A stretch of DNA of 64,000 nucleotides from Strongyloides papillosus (Eukaryota; Nematoda; Chromadorea; Rhabditida; Strongyloididae): assembly GCA_005656395.1 (NCBI GenBank), contig SRSI01000056.1:1-64000 (forward strand), written 5' to 3'. A program made the translations under genes and the position numbers. Each line of letters opens with the position of its first letter. Positions within the stretch are counted from its first letter, which is position 1. The notes below the pieces were generated by a model. The model ran no database searches and had not been told where the DNA came from. It saw only the letters and a program-made list of their open reading frames with translations. Positions 1 to 10,385 of this stretch are shown in pieces.

Positions 1-350
1 TGTAAAAAATGATTTTGAATTTATCTAATAATAAATACATTCATATAGTAAAAATTCTTTAAAGAGTGATGAATTTTACAATAATATAGAATATATAAAG
101 TATTTATGCATCTCCACAGTAGAATGAAACGACATAGTGTTTATCATGCTCAAAGATTTACAATATTAAACAATTGATAGATAAATCACGCCAATGTAAC
201 ATAAGTGATTAATATCCTGTATATAAGCAGAATAACTAGTATAAATTACTACAAATAGTAATTACATTGATATACAATAATCAAATACAAACTGTTATCA
301 ACACTGTTCTATATAAAGTAATTTCGTAAAGGCATCAAGAAATACGCTTA
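1..350 (-). repeat. Partial copy of dispersed repeat U
   Basis: This stretch aligns by eye with 9890-10140 in the same orientation and inversely with the 17150-17400 and 29090-29400 segments. Shared blocks include a gagtgat(g/a)aattttaca stretch and a (a/c)ataagtgattaatat stretch. No coding frame is visible. It looks like the outer part of the repeat that also forms the arms of the 8.4-18.9 kb inverted structure. The window edge cuts it. Confidence 0.6.
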
Positions 351-649
351 TTTAAAATTTGTTTATGACAAAGAAAAGGCACCTAATCCAATTTTGCTAC
401 ATTAGAAGATGAAGTAAAGATTGGAATAAAAAACCAATCTTATTAAATAGATTTGTTACACAAGTGTTAGAGACTATCTTTATGTCACTAATTAATAGAG
501 TACAAAGAATCATTTATATATAATCAAACCGAGCCTAAAATTATCACAGACATCGTTAAAGTCACTAACTATAAATTTGCTTGTGAAATTGTTAGATATA
601 TACCAATAATTAGAGACGGATGATTGATCTGTTCAAAAAAAAGAAAATA
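351..649. other. Unassigned AT-rich spacer
   Basis: No coding frame, RNA gene or paired repeat end was recognised here. It joins the U repeat to a reverse-transcriptase remnant. Confidence 0.5.
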
Positions 650-654
650 AAAGA

Positions 655-860
655 CTTTCCTTTGTTGCAATTAAAGAAAAGTCCATGGAAATCACGGCTT
701 TCATAACGCCAAAGGGACTTTTTCAGTACAATGTAACTCCTGTGGGACTTTTAGGAAGTTTTTCACTTATTTAACAGGTTATGGAGGAGAGTTTCGGTGA
801 CATGAGAGACAACGTCATCGTATACATTTGTAGAAACATAAACAAAAAGTTGTTAAGATA
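655..860 (+). pseudogene. Ty3/gypsy reverse transcriptase remnant
   Basis: The plus frame around 680-760 reads EITAFITPKGLFQYNVTPVG, the RT palm segment before the catalytic motif in Ty3/gypsy elements (usually ..FxTPxGxYxFxxMPFGL). After one in-frame stop the next segment reads FGDMRDNVIVYI, which matches the stretch leading to the Y-x-D-D box, but the aspartates are gone. Only about 65 codons survive, so this is a dead fragment. No LTR can be assigned to it. The CCHC-coding ORF at 1300-1575 lies downstream on the same strand and may or may not belong to the same element. Confidence 0.7.
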
Positions 861-1299
861 AAATCATGACATTTTAAAGAAAATGTTGTTATGGGAAATA
901 GGTACAATAAATGGAAGTATATAAGCTGGAATAAATTATATAATAGTCAGTCTTTAATACATTGATTTGTATTTTATTTTCTATAAAAACTATGTAAAAA
1001 AGGCCCTAAAAAAGGGTGTTTTTTAAAGATAACTTGGCCAATTATGGCCCAAGACATTTAAGACCTATTTTCCCCCTAAGTTAGAAAAAAACACATCTTT
1101 TGGCTATTTATCCATTAAAATCGGTTAACTTTGAAGAGAGTTATGTGAAAGACAAGTTTTTTTTTCTTATTTCTTTTTGTTATAGATAAAGTTTATTTCA
1201 TTTATACAAACTAATTAACCGAATGGAAAAGAAAGGAGCTAAAAAGGTATGTGTTAACAGAATGCCTTTTTCTGGTAAAAGCTTAATGAAAGAAGATTA
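861..1299. other. Decayed retroelement spacer
   Basis: No open frame longer than a few dozen codons and no repeat ends were recognised between the RT remnant and the zinc-knuckle ORF. Confidence 0.4.
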
Positions 1300-1575
1300 A
1301 TGATATGCCATAACTGTGGACTTAAGGGACATCTCAAGACTAAGTACAGAAAACTACTCGCTAACTGCCAACATTGTAGAAAAAAAGGACATCTCATTCA
1401 ATACTGTTATGAAAAGAGATCACAACAAAAAGGGAATTCAACATTAGGCACATCTAAGCTCGCTGCAGTTACTCTAGCTACTATTATCATATCTCTTATC
1501 CTTGGAGTTAATAGAAGTGCGAGAAGAAGTAGAAAGATAACAATCAGAACCCAAAATTATAACAAATATTTTTAA
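1300..1575 (+). CDS. Two CCHC zinc knuckles plus hydrophobic segment (91 aa)
   Basis: The 91-residue frame starts with two adjacent zinc-knuckle motifs. The first (CHNCGLKGHLKTKY, residues 3-16) has the CX2CX4HX4 spacing with the last cysteine replaced by tyrosine. The second (CQHCRKKGHLIQYC) is complete. Such pairs are typical of the nucleocapsid part of retroelement Gag proteins, which bind RNA. A strongly hydrophobic stretch follows (LAAVTLATIIISLILGV), then a basic tail (RSARRSRK), which is not usual for Gag. The order basic domain, membrane segment, basic tail resembles the membrane segment preceding protease in the G1 polyprotein. The ORF is probably a retroelement fragment; the ATG may be only the first Met of a longer decayed frame. 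Confidence 0.5.
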   Translation: MICHNCGLKGHLKTKYRKLLANCQHCRKKGHLIQYCYEKRSQQKGNSTLGTSKLAAVTLATIIISLILGVNRSARRSRKITIRTQNYNKYF

Positions 1576-1622
1576 GGTAACGTACCACATAGCAAGATGT
1601 CAAATCGTTAGATTACATACCT

Positions 1623-1936
1623 GTAATGGAAACTTCTAGAAGCCAAGAAGTTGAAAACAAAAATGTTTTTATTTCGCAATAATTGCGAAATCCAGAGAGT
1701 ATAAAAGGAAGTAAACTAGGGATTTAAGTCAGTCAGAGTTATAGATATAGTCGTTGCTGTTAAGCAGTTAATAGTCAGTTCGTCGCAGTTCGATGGAGTC
1801 CATTCTGATATTGTAAGATACACTATGAGACCTGAGACCAAGCAGGGAGAAAATCGTATTAATAAGTGATAAATAATTGTATATCCATCCTATTGTACCA
1901 TGATTATTAAATAAAATCTTAATATAATTGTCATCG
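1623..1936 (+). mobile_element. L-family LTR upstream of the 418-aa ORF
   Basis: It begins TGTAATGGAAACTTCTAGAA, nearly the same as the LTR starts at 19964 and 24258, and shares the blocks AAAATGTTTT and GCGAAATCC. A TATA box (GTATAAAAGG) lies near 1700 and an AATAAA signal near 1913. The right end is estimated from the ..ATCG terminus by analogy with the ACG ends of the sister LTRs. No purine tract precedes it, so it is read as a 5' LTR or solo LTR. The 418-aa ORF starts about 30 nt after the inferred end. The boundary is uncertain by about 10 nt. Confidence 0.6.
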
Positions 1937-1963
1937 TCTAATGTGGCAACCTATTACGTACCC

Positions 1964-3220
1964 ATGGCAGGAGATGGACTCTTCGTCTATTCTACAAAAG
2001 GAACTGAGAAGATTTCTTTTATTGCAGAAAGAAGCAGCTATGTGGAATGTCAATGCGACAACAGAAAAGAAGGGTTCAGAAATTCTCATACTAATGACTG
2101 TTACGTACCAATGAATACAACAGTGAGTTTTAATGGTGAAGTACCAGTCTGGGAACAACTGAAGATGGAACTCTTTGCGAAAGGGGATCCTAGAGGAATT
2201 CACTGGTTGGCATGGAATGAATATGTGCTTGTCCGAATTAAAGCAAATCACCTACCGACGGACATTGAGTCAATCTCCTATGCACACTTGCAGTATTACA
2301 TGGATAATGGAATTACTGATCAAAAGTTGAGGGAATCGAAAGTGAAGCACATTGCCAAGTATGAGAAAATGAAAAAGAAAGTAGATGCTGGGCCAGAAGA
2401 AGCCGCCATCAAATTGGAATTAGATAGGGAGGAACTCCGAAGTGAAATTGATCAGGCGATACAAGAGCATCGCGAGGGTGAAGACCCCTTTGAAAATTAT
2501 TCAACTTTCACGAAGTCCAATGAAGATCGAGACTTTGAGGATTCTGTAGAGACAGCTGTATCGAGAGGATCAACTAGATATGAATCAGTCATATCAGTGG
2601 CATCTAGTGGAAGAAATTCAATGCCCAAGGGTATGCCATCAACAAGATTAAGTATACCACCTCAAATAAGAGCACCAATTGCAAATACTCCATTTTCAAT
2701 GTCTCCAAGCGTCATAGGATCCATTGGAAACTACCCTTTAAGGACGACCGATTTGGCAAAAGAATTGAAAGTCGAAGAGCTTAAGAAAAGTATTTCTGAT
2801 CTAATAGAAAAGTCTAAGGAGAATGACGTTAAAGAAGTTATAGATGCATTAATGAATTCTTTCAGTATAGCTGAAGGAATGGAAGCTATTGGAGTACTAG
2901 CAGTATGTGTCTCTGTCATCTTGGGAGCATACTACAAACGAAGAGTTGTCAATGATATGATAAGTTCTGTATTGAGGAGAATAAGGGGAAGAGCAGAAGA
3001 TGAATATTCTGTTCATGCTTCAGATTATAGGCCTCGGACAACCCAAAAACGAAGTTCAGATACAGACGAAGAGTCTCTAGAAATGCAAACGTTGAAGAGA
3101 AAAGAGTCAAGACTCAAGCCCAAGAGTGATGGCGAAAAGAAGAGAGATCTAGAACTATGCGATACAGATGTATTACCATTTGACGAAAAAGATTTAAAAT
3201 TGATTAAAGCAATGGACTAA
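1964..3220 (+). CDS. Unrecognised 418-aa protein with C-terminal membrane segment (L element)
   Basis: This is the longest intact ORF on the plus strand. The first ATG in the open frame is at 1964 (context ACCCATGG); the frame is open to 1928 without an ATG. The N-terminal third has a cysteine group (VECQCDNRKEG..NDC) and a tryptophan-containing block (PVWEQLKMELF). The middle is charged and likely coiled-coil (about residues 140-180, rich in K, E, R). A Ser/Pro-rich linker follows, then a hydrophobic segment (AIGVLAVCVSVILGAYY, about residues 310-327) and a KRR-started basic tail of about 90 residues. No retroviral Gag, protease or RT motif is present. It lies between an upstream LTR and a convergent small gene whose stop is 13 nt away, so it is probably the main cargo ORF of an L element. 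The long intact frame suggests recent activity. Function unknown. Confidence 0.65.
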   Translation: MAGDGLFVYSTKGTEKISFIAERSSYVECQCDNRKEGFRNSHTNDCYVPMNTTVSFNGEVPVWEQLKMELFAKGDPRGIHWLAWNEYVLVRIKANHLPTDIESISYAHLQYYMDNGITDQKLRESKVKHIAKYEKMKKKVDAGPEEAAIKLELDREELRSEIDQAIQEHREGEDPFENYSTFTKSNEDRDFEDSVETAVSRGSTRYESVISVASSGRNSMPKGMPSTRLSIPPQIRAPIANTPFSMSPSVIGSIGNYPLRTTDLAKELKVEELKKSISDLIEKSKENDVKEVIDALMNSFSIAEGMEAIGVLAVCVSVILGAYYKRRVVNDMISSVLRRIRGRAEDEYSVHASDYRPRTTQKRSSDTDEESLEMQTLKRKESRLKPKSDGEKKRDLELCDTDVLPFDEKDLKLIKAMD

Positions 3221-3233
3221 TAACTTAGACGTA

Positions 3234-3499
3234 TTAAGGAGTCAAGGAATGTCCTTTGGCAAGGGAATTTGAATTAGGAACACCAGGAAGAGCCTTCGCA
3301 TGAATAGGACCAGAATCATGAGGACTTGCACCTCGCTTCCTGATAACAAAGTTTTCAAAATAAAACAATCCAATTTGGCAAAGCAAAGCTAGAAAATAAA
3401 GCCTGAGAGCAAAAAGTACAACAACTTACAAACTTTATTGAAAATCATCCCAAGGAAGGAGTACAAAGCAATTCTCTCAATGTCGTCGACCAAGGACAT
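3234..3499 (-). CDS. Convergent small spliced membrane-peptide gene, copy 1 (intact, 74 aa)
   Basis: Two exons on the minus strand, 3499-3430 and 3388-3234, join across a 41-nt intron (GTAAGT..TTTCTAG) in phase 1 and give 74 residues with no stop. Exon 1 (70 nt) encodes a start ending in IERIALYSFLGMIFNKV. Exon 2 continues with LLCQIGLFYFENFVIRKRG and a Ser/Pro/His-rich tail. Together residues ~10-40 form one long hydrophobic segment with a positive flank, as in a single-pass membrane protein. The same exon length, phase and splice sites recur at 14745, 24078 and 25745, which is strong evidence of a real coding unit. A TATA-like box (GGTATATAGG) lies about 35 nt upstream. It faces the 418-aa ORF tail to tail and runs against the LTR at 3600. 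No known family recognised. Confidence 0.72.
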
Positions 3500-3530
3500 A
3501 ATTAAAATGATTGTCATCACGATCTCTCGA

Positions 3531-3540
3531 CCTATATACC
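3531..3540 (-). promoter_or_regulatory. TATA-like box of convergent small gene, copy 1
   Basis: Minus-strand GGTATATAGG sits 32-41 nt before the ATG at 3499. TATATA-type boxes also precede the other three copies (about 14696-14705, 24167-24178, 25771-25780), which supports a promoter for this strand. Confidence 0.45.
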
Positions 3541-3599
3541 ATGAAAAGATACATGCTTCACCCAATGTTGCTGGGGGCAGCGAACAGTGGGAAGGAAGA

Positions 3600-3840
3600 C
3601 ATAAAAAGAACGCCGACAAAAATGTACAGCTCAATTTTCCCAAGAGCTATTAGCAACAATAAACCAATGGAGGGGATATAAAAGGAATAAATAAAATTTT
3701 GAAAAAACGGCAGTGTGTTATTAACTTTATAAATATGATCAATTATTAATGTGTGTCTTATACGTATTTTTATTTCCTTTATACCAATAAACTATTTGTC
3801 TTTATTCGTTTGTGCCCAATCAAAACCACCCAGCACAACG
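3600..3840 (+). mobile_element. L-family 3' LTR with preceding purine tract
   Basis: A purine tract (GTGGGAAGGAAGA, ending at 3599) precedes the start, aligned with the tracts before the LTRs at 14635 (minus), 24258 and 25845. TATA box ATATAAAAGG near 3678 and AATAAA near 3786 mark a promoter and polyA signal on the plus strand. The end, CAGCACAACG, matches CACAACG at 26038 and the minus-strand end at 14369. RNase H coding of G1 begins immediately after it, so it marks an insertion into that element. Confidence 0.65.
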
Positions 3841-3995
3841 AACGCAATCAAGGGTTGGTAATCCGTAATAATAGTGATCGGCATTCCTGCGATATTGTGG
3901 TCTAGCTGTGATAGTGCCCAAACAATAGCCAGGGCTTCTAAGTGTATTGGTGGATAGTTGCTTTCGAATTTATTTATCGATCTACACTGAAAAAT
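3841..3995 (-). pseudogene. RNase H domain remnant of G1 pol
   Basis: The minus frame reads ESNYPPIHLEALAIVWAL and then ITIITDYQPLIAF. This is the start of the retroelement RNase H domain, with the E of LEALAI and the D of TDYQPL in the usual places. It is the continuation of the RT at 4420-5900, separated by an AT-rich insertion of about 400 bp. The rest of RNase H and the integrase are missing, cut off by the L LTR at 3840. Confidence 0.7.
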
Positions 3996-4419
3996 TTTGG
4001 TTACAATATAATTAATATTGTTTAAAGAAAATAAAAATGTATGTTATATTAGCAAACCATAAAGATTATTTAATAAAAAATTGTATGTATGTAAAAAAAA
4101 TTAGACTTGTAACAATTCGAACAAACAGGTATTTTTTGTATCTCGGTTACAGTATATGTCTGTACAACATATTTTATAAGTTTTTGAATATTTCAATAAT
4201 AATTTTAGAAAAAAATATGTCATGATATTCATAATAAAAAATATATTTATAATATGAAATACAATGAATGATATTCACAATAACATTTAATTATTTTTAA
4301 ATAGTTTAGAAAATATAAATTTTAGAAATTTGGAAATTTAATAGTAATATTAATGAAAAGCAATAATTATTTAACAATACAAGTATGATTTATTTAAAAT
4401 ATTATCTTATTATACCCTT
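3996..4419. other. AT-rich insertion between RT and RNase H
   Basis: This stretch interrupts G1 pol. It is much more AT-rich than the flanking pol sequence and holds no conserved frame. No terminal repeats were found, so its nature is open. Confidence 0.4.
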
Positions 4420-5934
4420 CTTATAATCAAAGCATTTAAAAGTTATTTTTTTGTTATGAAGAGAGATAAATAATGCTTTTAAACTTCTTATATGTGAATC
4501 CTCTGAATTTGAAAAAATTATGATGTCATCAATATAAATCAGGATAGCATGCTGCATGTCCGCAAATATCTGGCTCATTATTCTTTAGAACGTTCCCGGA
4601 CTTCCGCTTAGTCTCATAGGTGTTGTTACGTATTCATACACTCCCCAAGGAGAATTAGATGCTGTTAACCACCTGGACTTGGGGTCCAATGGTATTTGGT
4701 GAAAACCGGAAGCAACTTCGAACACAGACAGAAATTTATGCATGCTTACCTTGTTTAGTAGATCTTCTATGTGAGGAATACAGGGTACTTCCAAGTAGCT
4801 ACAGTCGTTAATTTTTCTATAGTCCACTACAAATCTATCTGATCCATCCTGTTTTGGTACTATAATATATCTAGATGTGCAAGTGGATGTTGATGGTTGG
4901 ATAATATTATTCTTTAGCATATTTTGAATAAGCGAGTGAGCCCTTTTTTCCATAACTGGTGAGTGCCTGGGTACTCCTGTTACTAGGAGATTGCTGCTAT
5001 CTTTTAATCTAATCTTGTGTACAATTGGTGCCTTGTACCTGCCTATATCTAAATCGTCTTGTACAAATGCTTGCTTATATTTATTTACTACAGCATAAAG
5101 ATGTCGTCTACCTTGATCCGATAACTGTGAATTTTCCCAGTTAATTGATGTTAAAACCTTCTCATCGAGTAACAAGTTCCATATAGCTAAATTCTTTAGT
5201 AATTCTTCCGGCACTGTCATGTCTTCCATATTTAATTCATTTGGTTCGCCTTGAACTGGTGACGGTTGCAGGTCTTGTATATACCAAATCCAAGATTGTA
5301 CCTTGTTCCACAATATAGAAGGAGATAGGAATTGTACTCGAGATACACTCTCCAAAGAATGCTTTGTCTGTCCTACTTGTATTATGTTCGATGCCAGCTT
5401 AAACGATACATTTAAGCGTACTTTGCTTAAGATTTCCAACGCGTCTGATCCTAAAAGGACATCTTGTTGCATTTCATCTATGATCCATAATGGTATGTCT
5501 ACTGATTTTGTGTTTAGCACAAACGTAATTTTCCCTTGACCCATAGCTAATATAGGATGATTATTAAAGTCCGTCGCTACCTGCGTGGGCTGCGCAAAGT
5601 ATTGTAGTTCCATTACTTCTGATAAACATGACTTTCTAATAAAAGAAACACAAGCTCCGGAATCGATAAAACATTTCACCAGTCGGGTACCTTTGTTTTG
5701 TTGAATATACAAATAAATATAAGGTTGTTTTCCATGATGGTTTGTTACCATACTTACCCGTTTATTAGCCATCTCTATAGTATCTCTTAAGGCATCTAAC
5801 ATCTTTGCTTTATGACGCCTACGTCGTCGTCTTTTACTATAACATCTGATCGATTTCCATACCAATTTACCTATTAGTATCCCAACCGACAATGCAAACA
5901 AAACTCCTATATCTCCACAAATGTACCATATCGT
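4420..5934 (-). pseudogene. G1 pol: membrane segment, aspartic protease, reverse transcriptase
   Basis: The frame starts with a hydrophobic segment (FALSVGILIGKLVW) and a run of basic residues (KRRRRRRHK). An aspartic protease follows (CFIDSGACVSFI, about residue 80 of the 438-aa open part), then RT with VPKQDGSDRFVVDYRKIND, SVFEVASGFHQIPLD and, past one TAA (4585-4587), the catalytic box IYIDDIIIFS near 4515-4545. These are the conserved RT blocks of Ty3/gypsy elements. RT runs on to about 4420 (IRSLKALFISLHNKK) before the insertion. Stops at 5935-5937 (TAG) and 4585-4587 (TAA) inactivate it. The whole lies in the same frame as the upstream Gag and middle regions. Gag-pol elements normally have no membrane segment just before protease, which makes this layout notable. 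Confidence 0.85.
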
Positions 5935-6987
5935 CTAATATGCTTTATCCCATACTAACGAAATGTTCTGAAAAAAAATATCATGTAATCCCTCAGTAGC
6001 CGCTTCCAGATGATCTATGTTCTCTTGTACTCGTTCTGCTAATTCTTGTTTAGTAATTTCCGAGCAAAGCTGTCCTTCCGCGAACAAATGAACATAACCA
6101 TCTTCTGACAAGAATTGTAACTTATTGTTGATTAGCACTGGCATTTTCTCATTGCAGATGTTTTTATACCTGTAATCATTGTAATATTGATCCGGATCCA
6201 CTTTATTGCAATGCTTTACCAAAAAGTTGCCATTATATTCGATTGCCGTTATATCTATTCAATGTAATAGTATTCTTGCTTTCTCCGTAGAGTCTCTGGT
6301 GTTTTTCACTGCCATATATTCCTGATTATGCTTAGCGCATGAATCCTGGTATGCTGGTGCCACCTGTTTTTGAATTAACGAGTATGTTATAGTTCTCATT
6401 TCTTTCCGCTTGTGGATCATTTCATAGTGTAACTGGAAAACATTTATGAAAAGAGCTTCCCATTCGTAGTCCGTCAGATTCATTACCACAGTTCCTGCTT
6501 TCTACATTAATACCTGAGCAGCTATCCCTTTAAGTTTATTTGACATCTTTTTCAGATATCTTATGATATCATCTCTGACTTTTTCCGTCACAACATCTTT
6601 CGTTCATATAGAATCACTAACTTTAATTCCATGTCTTTTGCTAAATTCTGTTAGCGTATCATTGCATAATCTTGTTTTTCCCGGTAAACTAATCAGCAGT
6701 TCTGACTGGTCCGACAGTATTAACACGTATTGCTGGCTTACTGCTAGTAGGGATAAATTTGCTACGCATATCTTTTCTTGTGTCCTGTAAACATGCCAAA
6801 CTTCCAGATGCCATTGCTGTTTAAGAGAACACTGAAAAGCCCTTAGAATAGGCACAGTCCAATTGAAGACATTCTGATGATTACAATCATAAATATCCGT
6901 CCATCCTTGTATGAAAACTGCCCCCGCTATGATTATACTCATTAGAAAATACGGGAGCGTTTTAGTTTTCCGTTTCCTTGGAATAGC
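5935..6987 (-). pseudogene. G1 middle region, possible glycoprotein-like ORF
   Basis: Between Gag and protease, about 350 codons in the same frame match no Gag or Pol domain I recognise. The segment opens near 6942 with MSIIIAGAVFIQGW, signal-like, then has cysteines in pairs (YDCNHQ, FQCSLK, KICVANL, RLCNDT). The later part (LHYEMIHKRKEMRTI; ELAERVQENIDHLEAATEG) could form helices or coiled coils, and it ends just before a hydrophobic segment with a basic tail (5934-5820). Signal-like start, cysteines, coiled coil and membrane anchor is the order of an envelope-type protein, but this is inference. In-frame stops at 6604 (TGA), 6502 (TAG) and 6259 (TGA) break it. It is not intact. Confidence 0.4.
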
Positions 6988-8099
6988 TTATAATATACGC
7001 GTTAATATAGGTTTTCTAAAATCCAAATGTTGATCCTCTATGCTTACTCCTGATGGACCTTCTCCCATAGGCTCAAATGATTCCTGTGGCTGCACTGTGT
7101 TTATTTTTGCTGGTTTAGAACTCTTATAAAATCTGGTAGATTTCGGTTTCCTATCATTGTCGTGCCATTTTTCCCGAACTGCCCTCTTATCCTTTTCTCT
7201 TAGAACTAACTCAGCCGCTTTGTCTTTCAACTCCAGTATGGTTAAGATGCGAACCTTATTTTCTAATTCCTGCCCTATACTGGTTGGTAGGGCATATAGA
7301 AATTCAATTTTTACCAATGTTTGTAAGGCCTTTTCGCTTCTTTGTAAATCCCTTGTAGATTCATTCACTCCGTCTACTTCAGTGTTTGTTAGTAAAGTGG
7401 CCATGCGTATACTACATGCAGCGACAATGTTTTTAATAAAGTTTTTGAAGTGATCATCAAAATTTTCATGCTCAATTCTAAAAAAGTGTGATCTCCGTTT
7501 ATTGGCCCGTAATGGGAATACTGGTGTGTCCAATCGGTACATTATGTAATCCTTGGTTTTATCATATATACCTTCTTCCACATGATAATGAACAGCTGCA
7601 TTGTAGAGTGTCAGTGCTCTACCTTTTAAGAATTCTCCTAAAAACAGGTATTTTCAATAGTCTCTGTCCGATTTAGTTGTATCCGTATATGCTCTATTTA
7701 TCGCAAAATTGTATTTCTTTAACCACAACGCAAAGTTCGCTGAATTGTCCGAATCGAATGGTTTTGGGCTATCCAAAAAAAACCGGTTTGCCGGCATTTT
7801 TGTCAATATTGATACCTCTGATACGTCGTTATTGCTGTCCTCCAATTTCTCTTTCACTTGACTCACAACGTCCTTTTTCTTTTGAATCTCTCCATCCACA
7901 GTAGACTGTGTCGTATTTAGTTCCGATGTAGTATTCGCAATCTTATCAAAAAATTCGCGTGCTTCCTTATTCTTTTGTTCTTCTCATAACTGTCTTATGG
8001 CGATTTCATTTTCACTTGTTAGTTGACCGAATTTTTTTAGTTGTTCAATTAATTCGTCAAAGTCCTTCTTTTTTCTTCATTGTTCAAACTTTAGAACCT
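6988..8099 (-). pseudogene. G1 Gag-like region
   Basis: The frame from about 8099 down to 6988 encodes a charged N-terminus (KDFDELIEQLKKFGQ) and then the block DSPKPFDSDNSANFALWLKK, followed by FLGEFLKGRALTLYNA and a capsid-like helical part (FFRIEHENFDDHFKNFI). Such a W-containing start and a late Lys/Arg-rich region fit the capsid of Ty3/gypsy Gag. No CCHC zinc knuckle is present. Stops at 8077 (TGA), 7984 (TGA), 7654 (TGA) and 6988 (TAA) interrupt it, all in one frame. The 5' LTR (8340-8101) abuts it. The start codon cannot be fixed. Confidence 0.65.
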
Positions 8100-8100
8100 C

Positions 8101-8340
8101 CGTATAAATGTGCAAATAAATTTATTGACTAAATGAATTTAATTAAAACAATACAAAAGATAAAACTAACTAAATGAGAAAGTTCCCTCATTTATATATT
8201 CATTTTCTCCTTATATTTTTCCTAGTGATACTTTATTTGTAAAATGTTTTTTAAGTTTTTGTACTGATGAATGTTAATTTGATTTTTAATTTGTTTAATT
8301 GAATTATATTTTCTTAATGCAATGTTATTTATCTACAACA
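8101..8340 (-). mobile_element. G1 5' LTR (240 bp)
   Basis: Read on the minus strand it starts TGTTGTAGATAAATAACATT and ends CACATTTATACG. It aligns along its whole 240 bp with the plus-strand LTR at 25012-25251, including AAAATGAATATATAAATGAG and TTGTATTGTTTTAATT. The Gag frame follows directly on the minus strand. Its outer edge abuts repeat U at about 8345, so G1 was inserted into U. Confidence 0.8.
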
Positions 8341-8427
8341 ATTATATTATTTCTTTTTACTGTGATAATGTACAAATACTTTGTATACTCCTGGTTGTTG
8401 TGAAATTCACCACTCATTAAAGAAATT

Positions 8428-10385
8428 TTTTTTATATTTACTGTATACATAGACATATTTAAATTTATTTTACATCCAGTATATATGCAATTGACTTAAA
8501 CATTTAATCGACATTGTGTTATTATTAGCTCGGTGTTGCTAATTAATAAAGTCTATTACGCTTATTTATCGAAAGATTTACAGTTAAAGTGACTAAAATT
8601 AATTTATAAGCAGATCAATTCCAAGTATCTCTTCTTCAAAGAGACAATAATATATAAGTATACGTTTCTTATCAAATGCAAATTCACTTCAGGAAAATCT
8701 TTGCATAGTGCAAAAAACACCAACATATCAAGGTTTGTTAATCAAACAAGGCGAAATACGGCAGCATTTTTTGTCTTTTTTAAAATTTTTGTAATTTTAA
8801 AAGGTTCTTTTTCTGTTCTATCAATCTTTAATATTCATTTTTTAATCCTGCTTTTTTTGACACTTGATGCGTATGTCAAATATTATCCTGAGTTACTATT
8901 TTCTGAAGAATTGAGAATGAAAAGTTGAAAAAATGAAAATAAATAAAAAGAAGTTGACAACAAACAAATTATATAGCTTAAAATTTCTACCTTTATCCAT
9001 TAATTAAAGATTTTATTAAATTTGATTAGAGAATAAAAAAGTTATTGATCTTTAACAAGTTGTAGACCTGTTTAGTAAATCTTGTGCTGTTATAGAAAAT
9101 TAACTCTGCAGGCAAATAGCAATGAGCGAAGCAAATTTACTGTTTATATAATTTGTATTACTTAAAAATTGTTTTTAAATTTTTCAAATGTGCACCTATT
9201 ATTTTTATAATTATTTATTGAAGTGTCTAAAATTATCTGTAGTTGCCTAACTTAAATTTAAAAATTAATTTTAGTTAACAAAAAACCAAATACTACTAAA
9301 TTTTAAATTTACATAAAACAAAGTTCACTTATTTAATTTAATGAGAAAAATTTATTTCACATTTCGGCGGCAGTTAAAATTGATTTTTTAATTAGACAAA
9401 AATTTAAATATATTATTAATTATAAGACGAAAAATGCATGGTATTTTTAAATAGTACTATTACTTCAATACTATTAAAATAAATATTAATTTTAAGTGTT
9501 AACGCCATACAAAAGTACTTTAATTTTAAAATCGTTAATTATTGTATATTTTTACTAATTTTAATTGCATTTACTTAAAATATTTAATAAAATTCAATAT
9601 GCTGTTATTTTCTATTTGGTATTTAGTAAATCTTCCTGGAGCGAATCTTCGTTAGATAAGAAACGTGTACTTGTAAATTATTGTCTCTTTGAAAAAAGAG
9701 ATATGTGGAATTGATCTGCTTATAAAATAATTTTAATTACTTAAACTGTAAATTTATCAACAATTAAGCGTTACAGATCATCCAAATAAGTAACAACGAC
9801 CTATTAATAAAGAAATGTTGATTAAATGTTTAGATCAATCATATAAATCTTGTATATGAAATGAAATTGGAATATACCTTTAAAAAAGTTAATACAATAA
9901 AAAAGTTCTTAAAAGAGTGATAAATTTTACAAAAACTTGAATTAAACAGAGTATTTTGCATGATCATAGTAATGTGAAATAACACAGACTTTAAAATGAT
10001 CAAGAATTTACAATATTCAGTAATAGATAAATGAATAACATTCTTATAAAATAAGTGATTAATATATTGTATTTAAACGGAATAATTATTATAAATTACT
10101 ATTATTAATATTAATCAACGATTAAATGAAATACAAATCTTATTTAATGTAATCAATTTTCGAATGGTAGAACGATACAACAGAACAATTAGAAAAACAC
10201 TAGTATGTTGCAAAGCTAACGAGAACTGAAATCTAATAGCTCCTATTCTAGCTCAAACCTAAAATAATCAATTGCATTCAGCTACTAACGCAGTTCTATA
10301 CAAAATTATGTTTAGGCGGAAGAAAATGCCCATAGAGGAAATTTAAGATTGCTAAATCTTAAATTAAGAAATATTTTCAAACTAA
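8428..10385 (+). repeat. Left arm of large inverted repeat
   Basis: This segment is the reverse complement of 16950-18861. The match covers U (8428-8700, inner end TTCAGGAAAATCTTTGC), a ~900-bp spacer, a reversed U (9620-10140) and the leader before a small ORF (ATACAAAATTATGTTTAGGC near 10300). The spacers look almost identical by eye; the U copies and leader are more diverged. Because U is itself reversed inside the arm, the first ~1.4 kb also has terminal inverted repeats and may be a DNA element of its own. No coding frame of length was seen. Confidence 0.75.

Noticed and set aside
8701..8928. 75-codon plus ORF in the left arm
   Set aside because: The nearly identical copy in the right arm does not keep the frame, so it is not conserved as protein.
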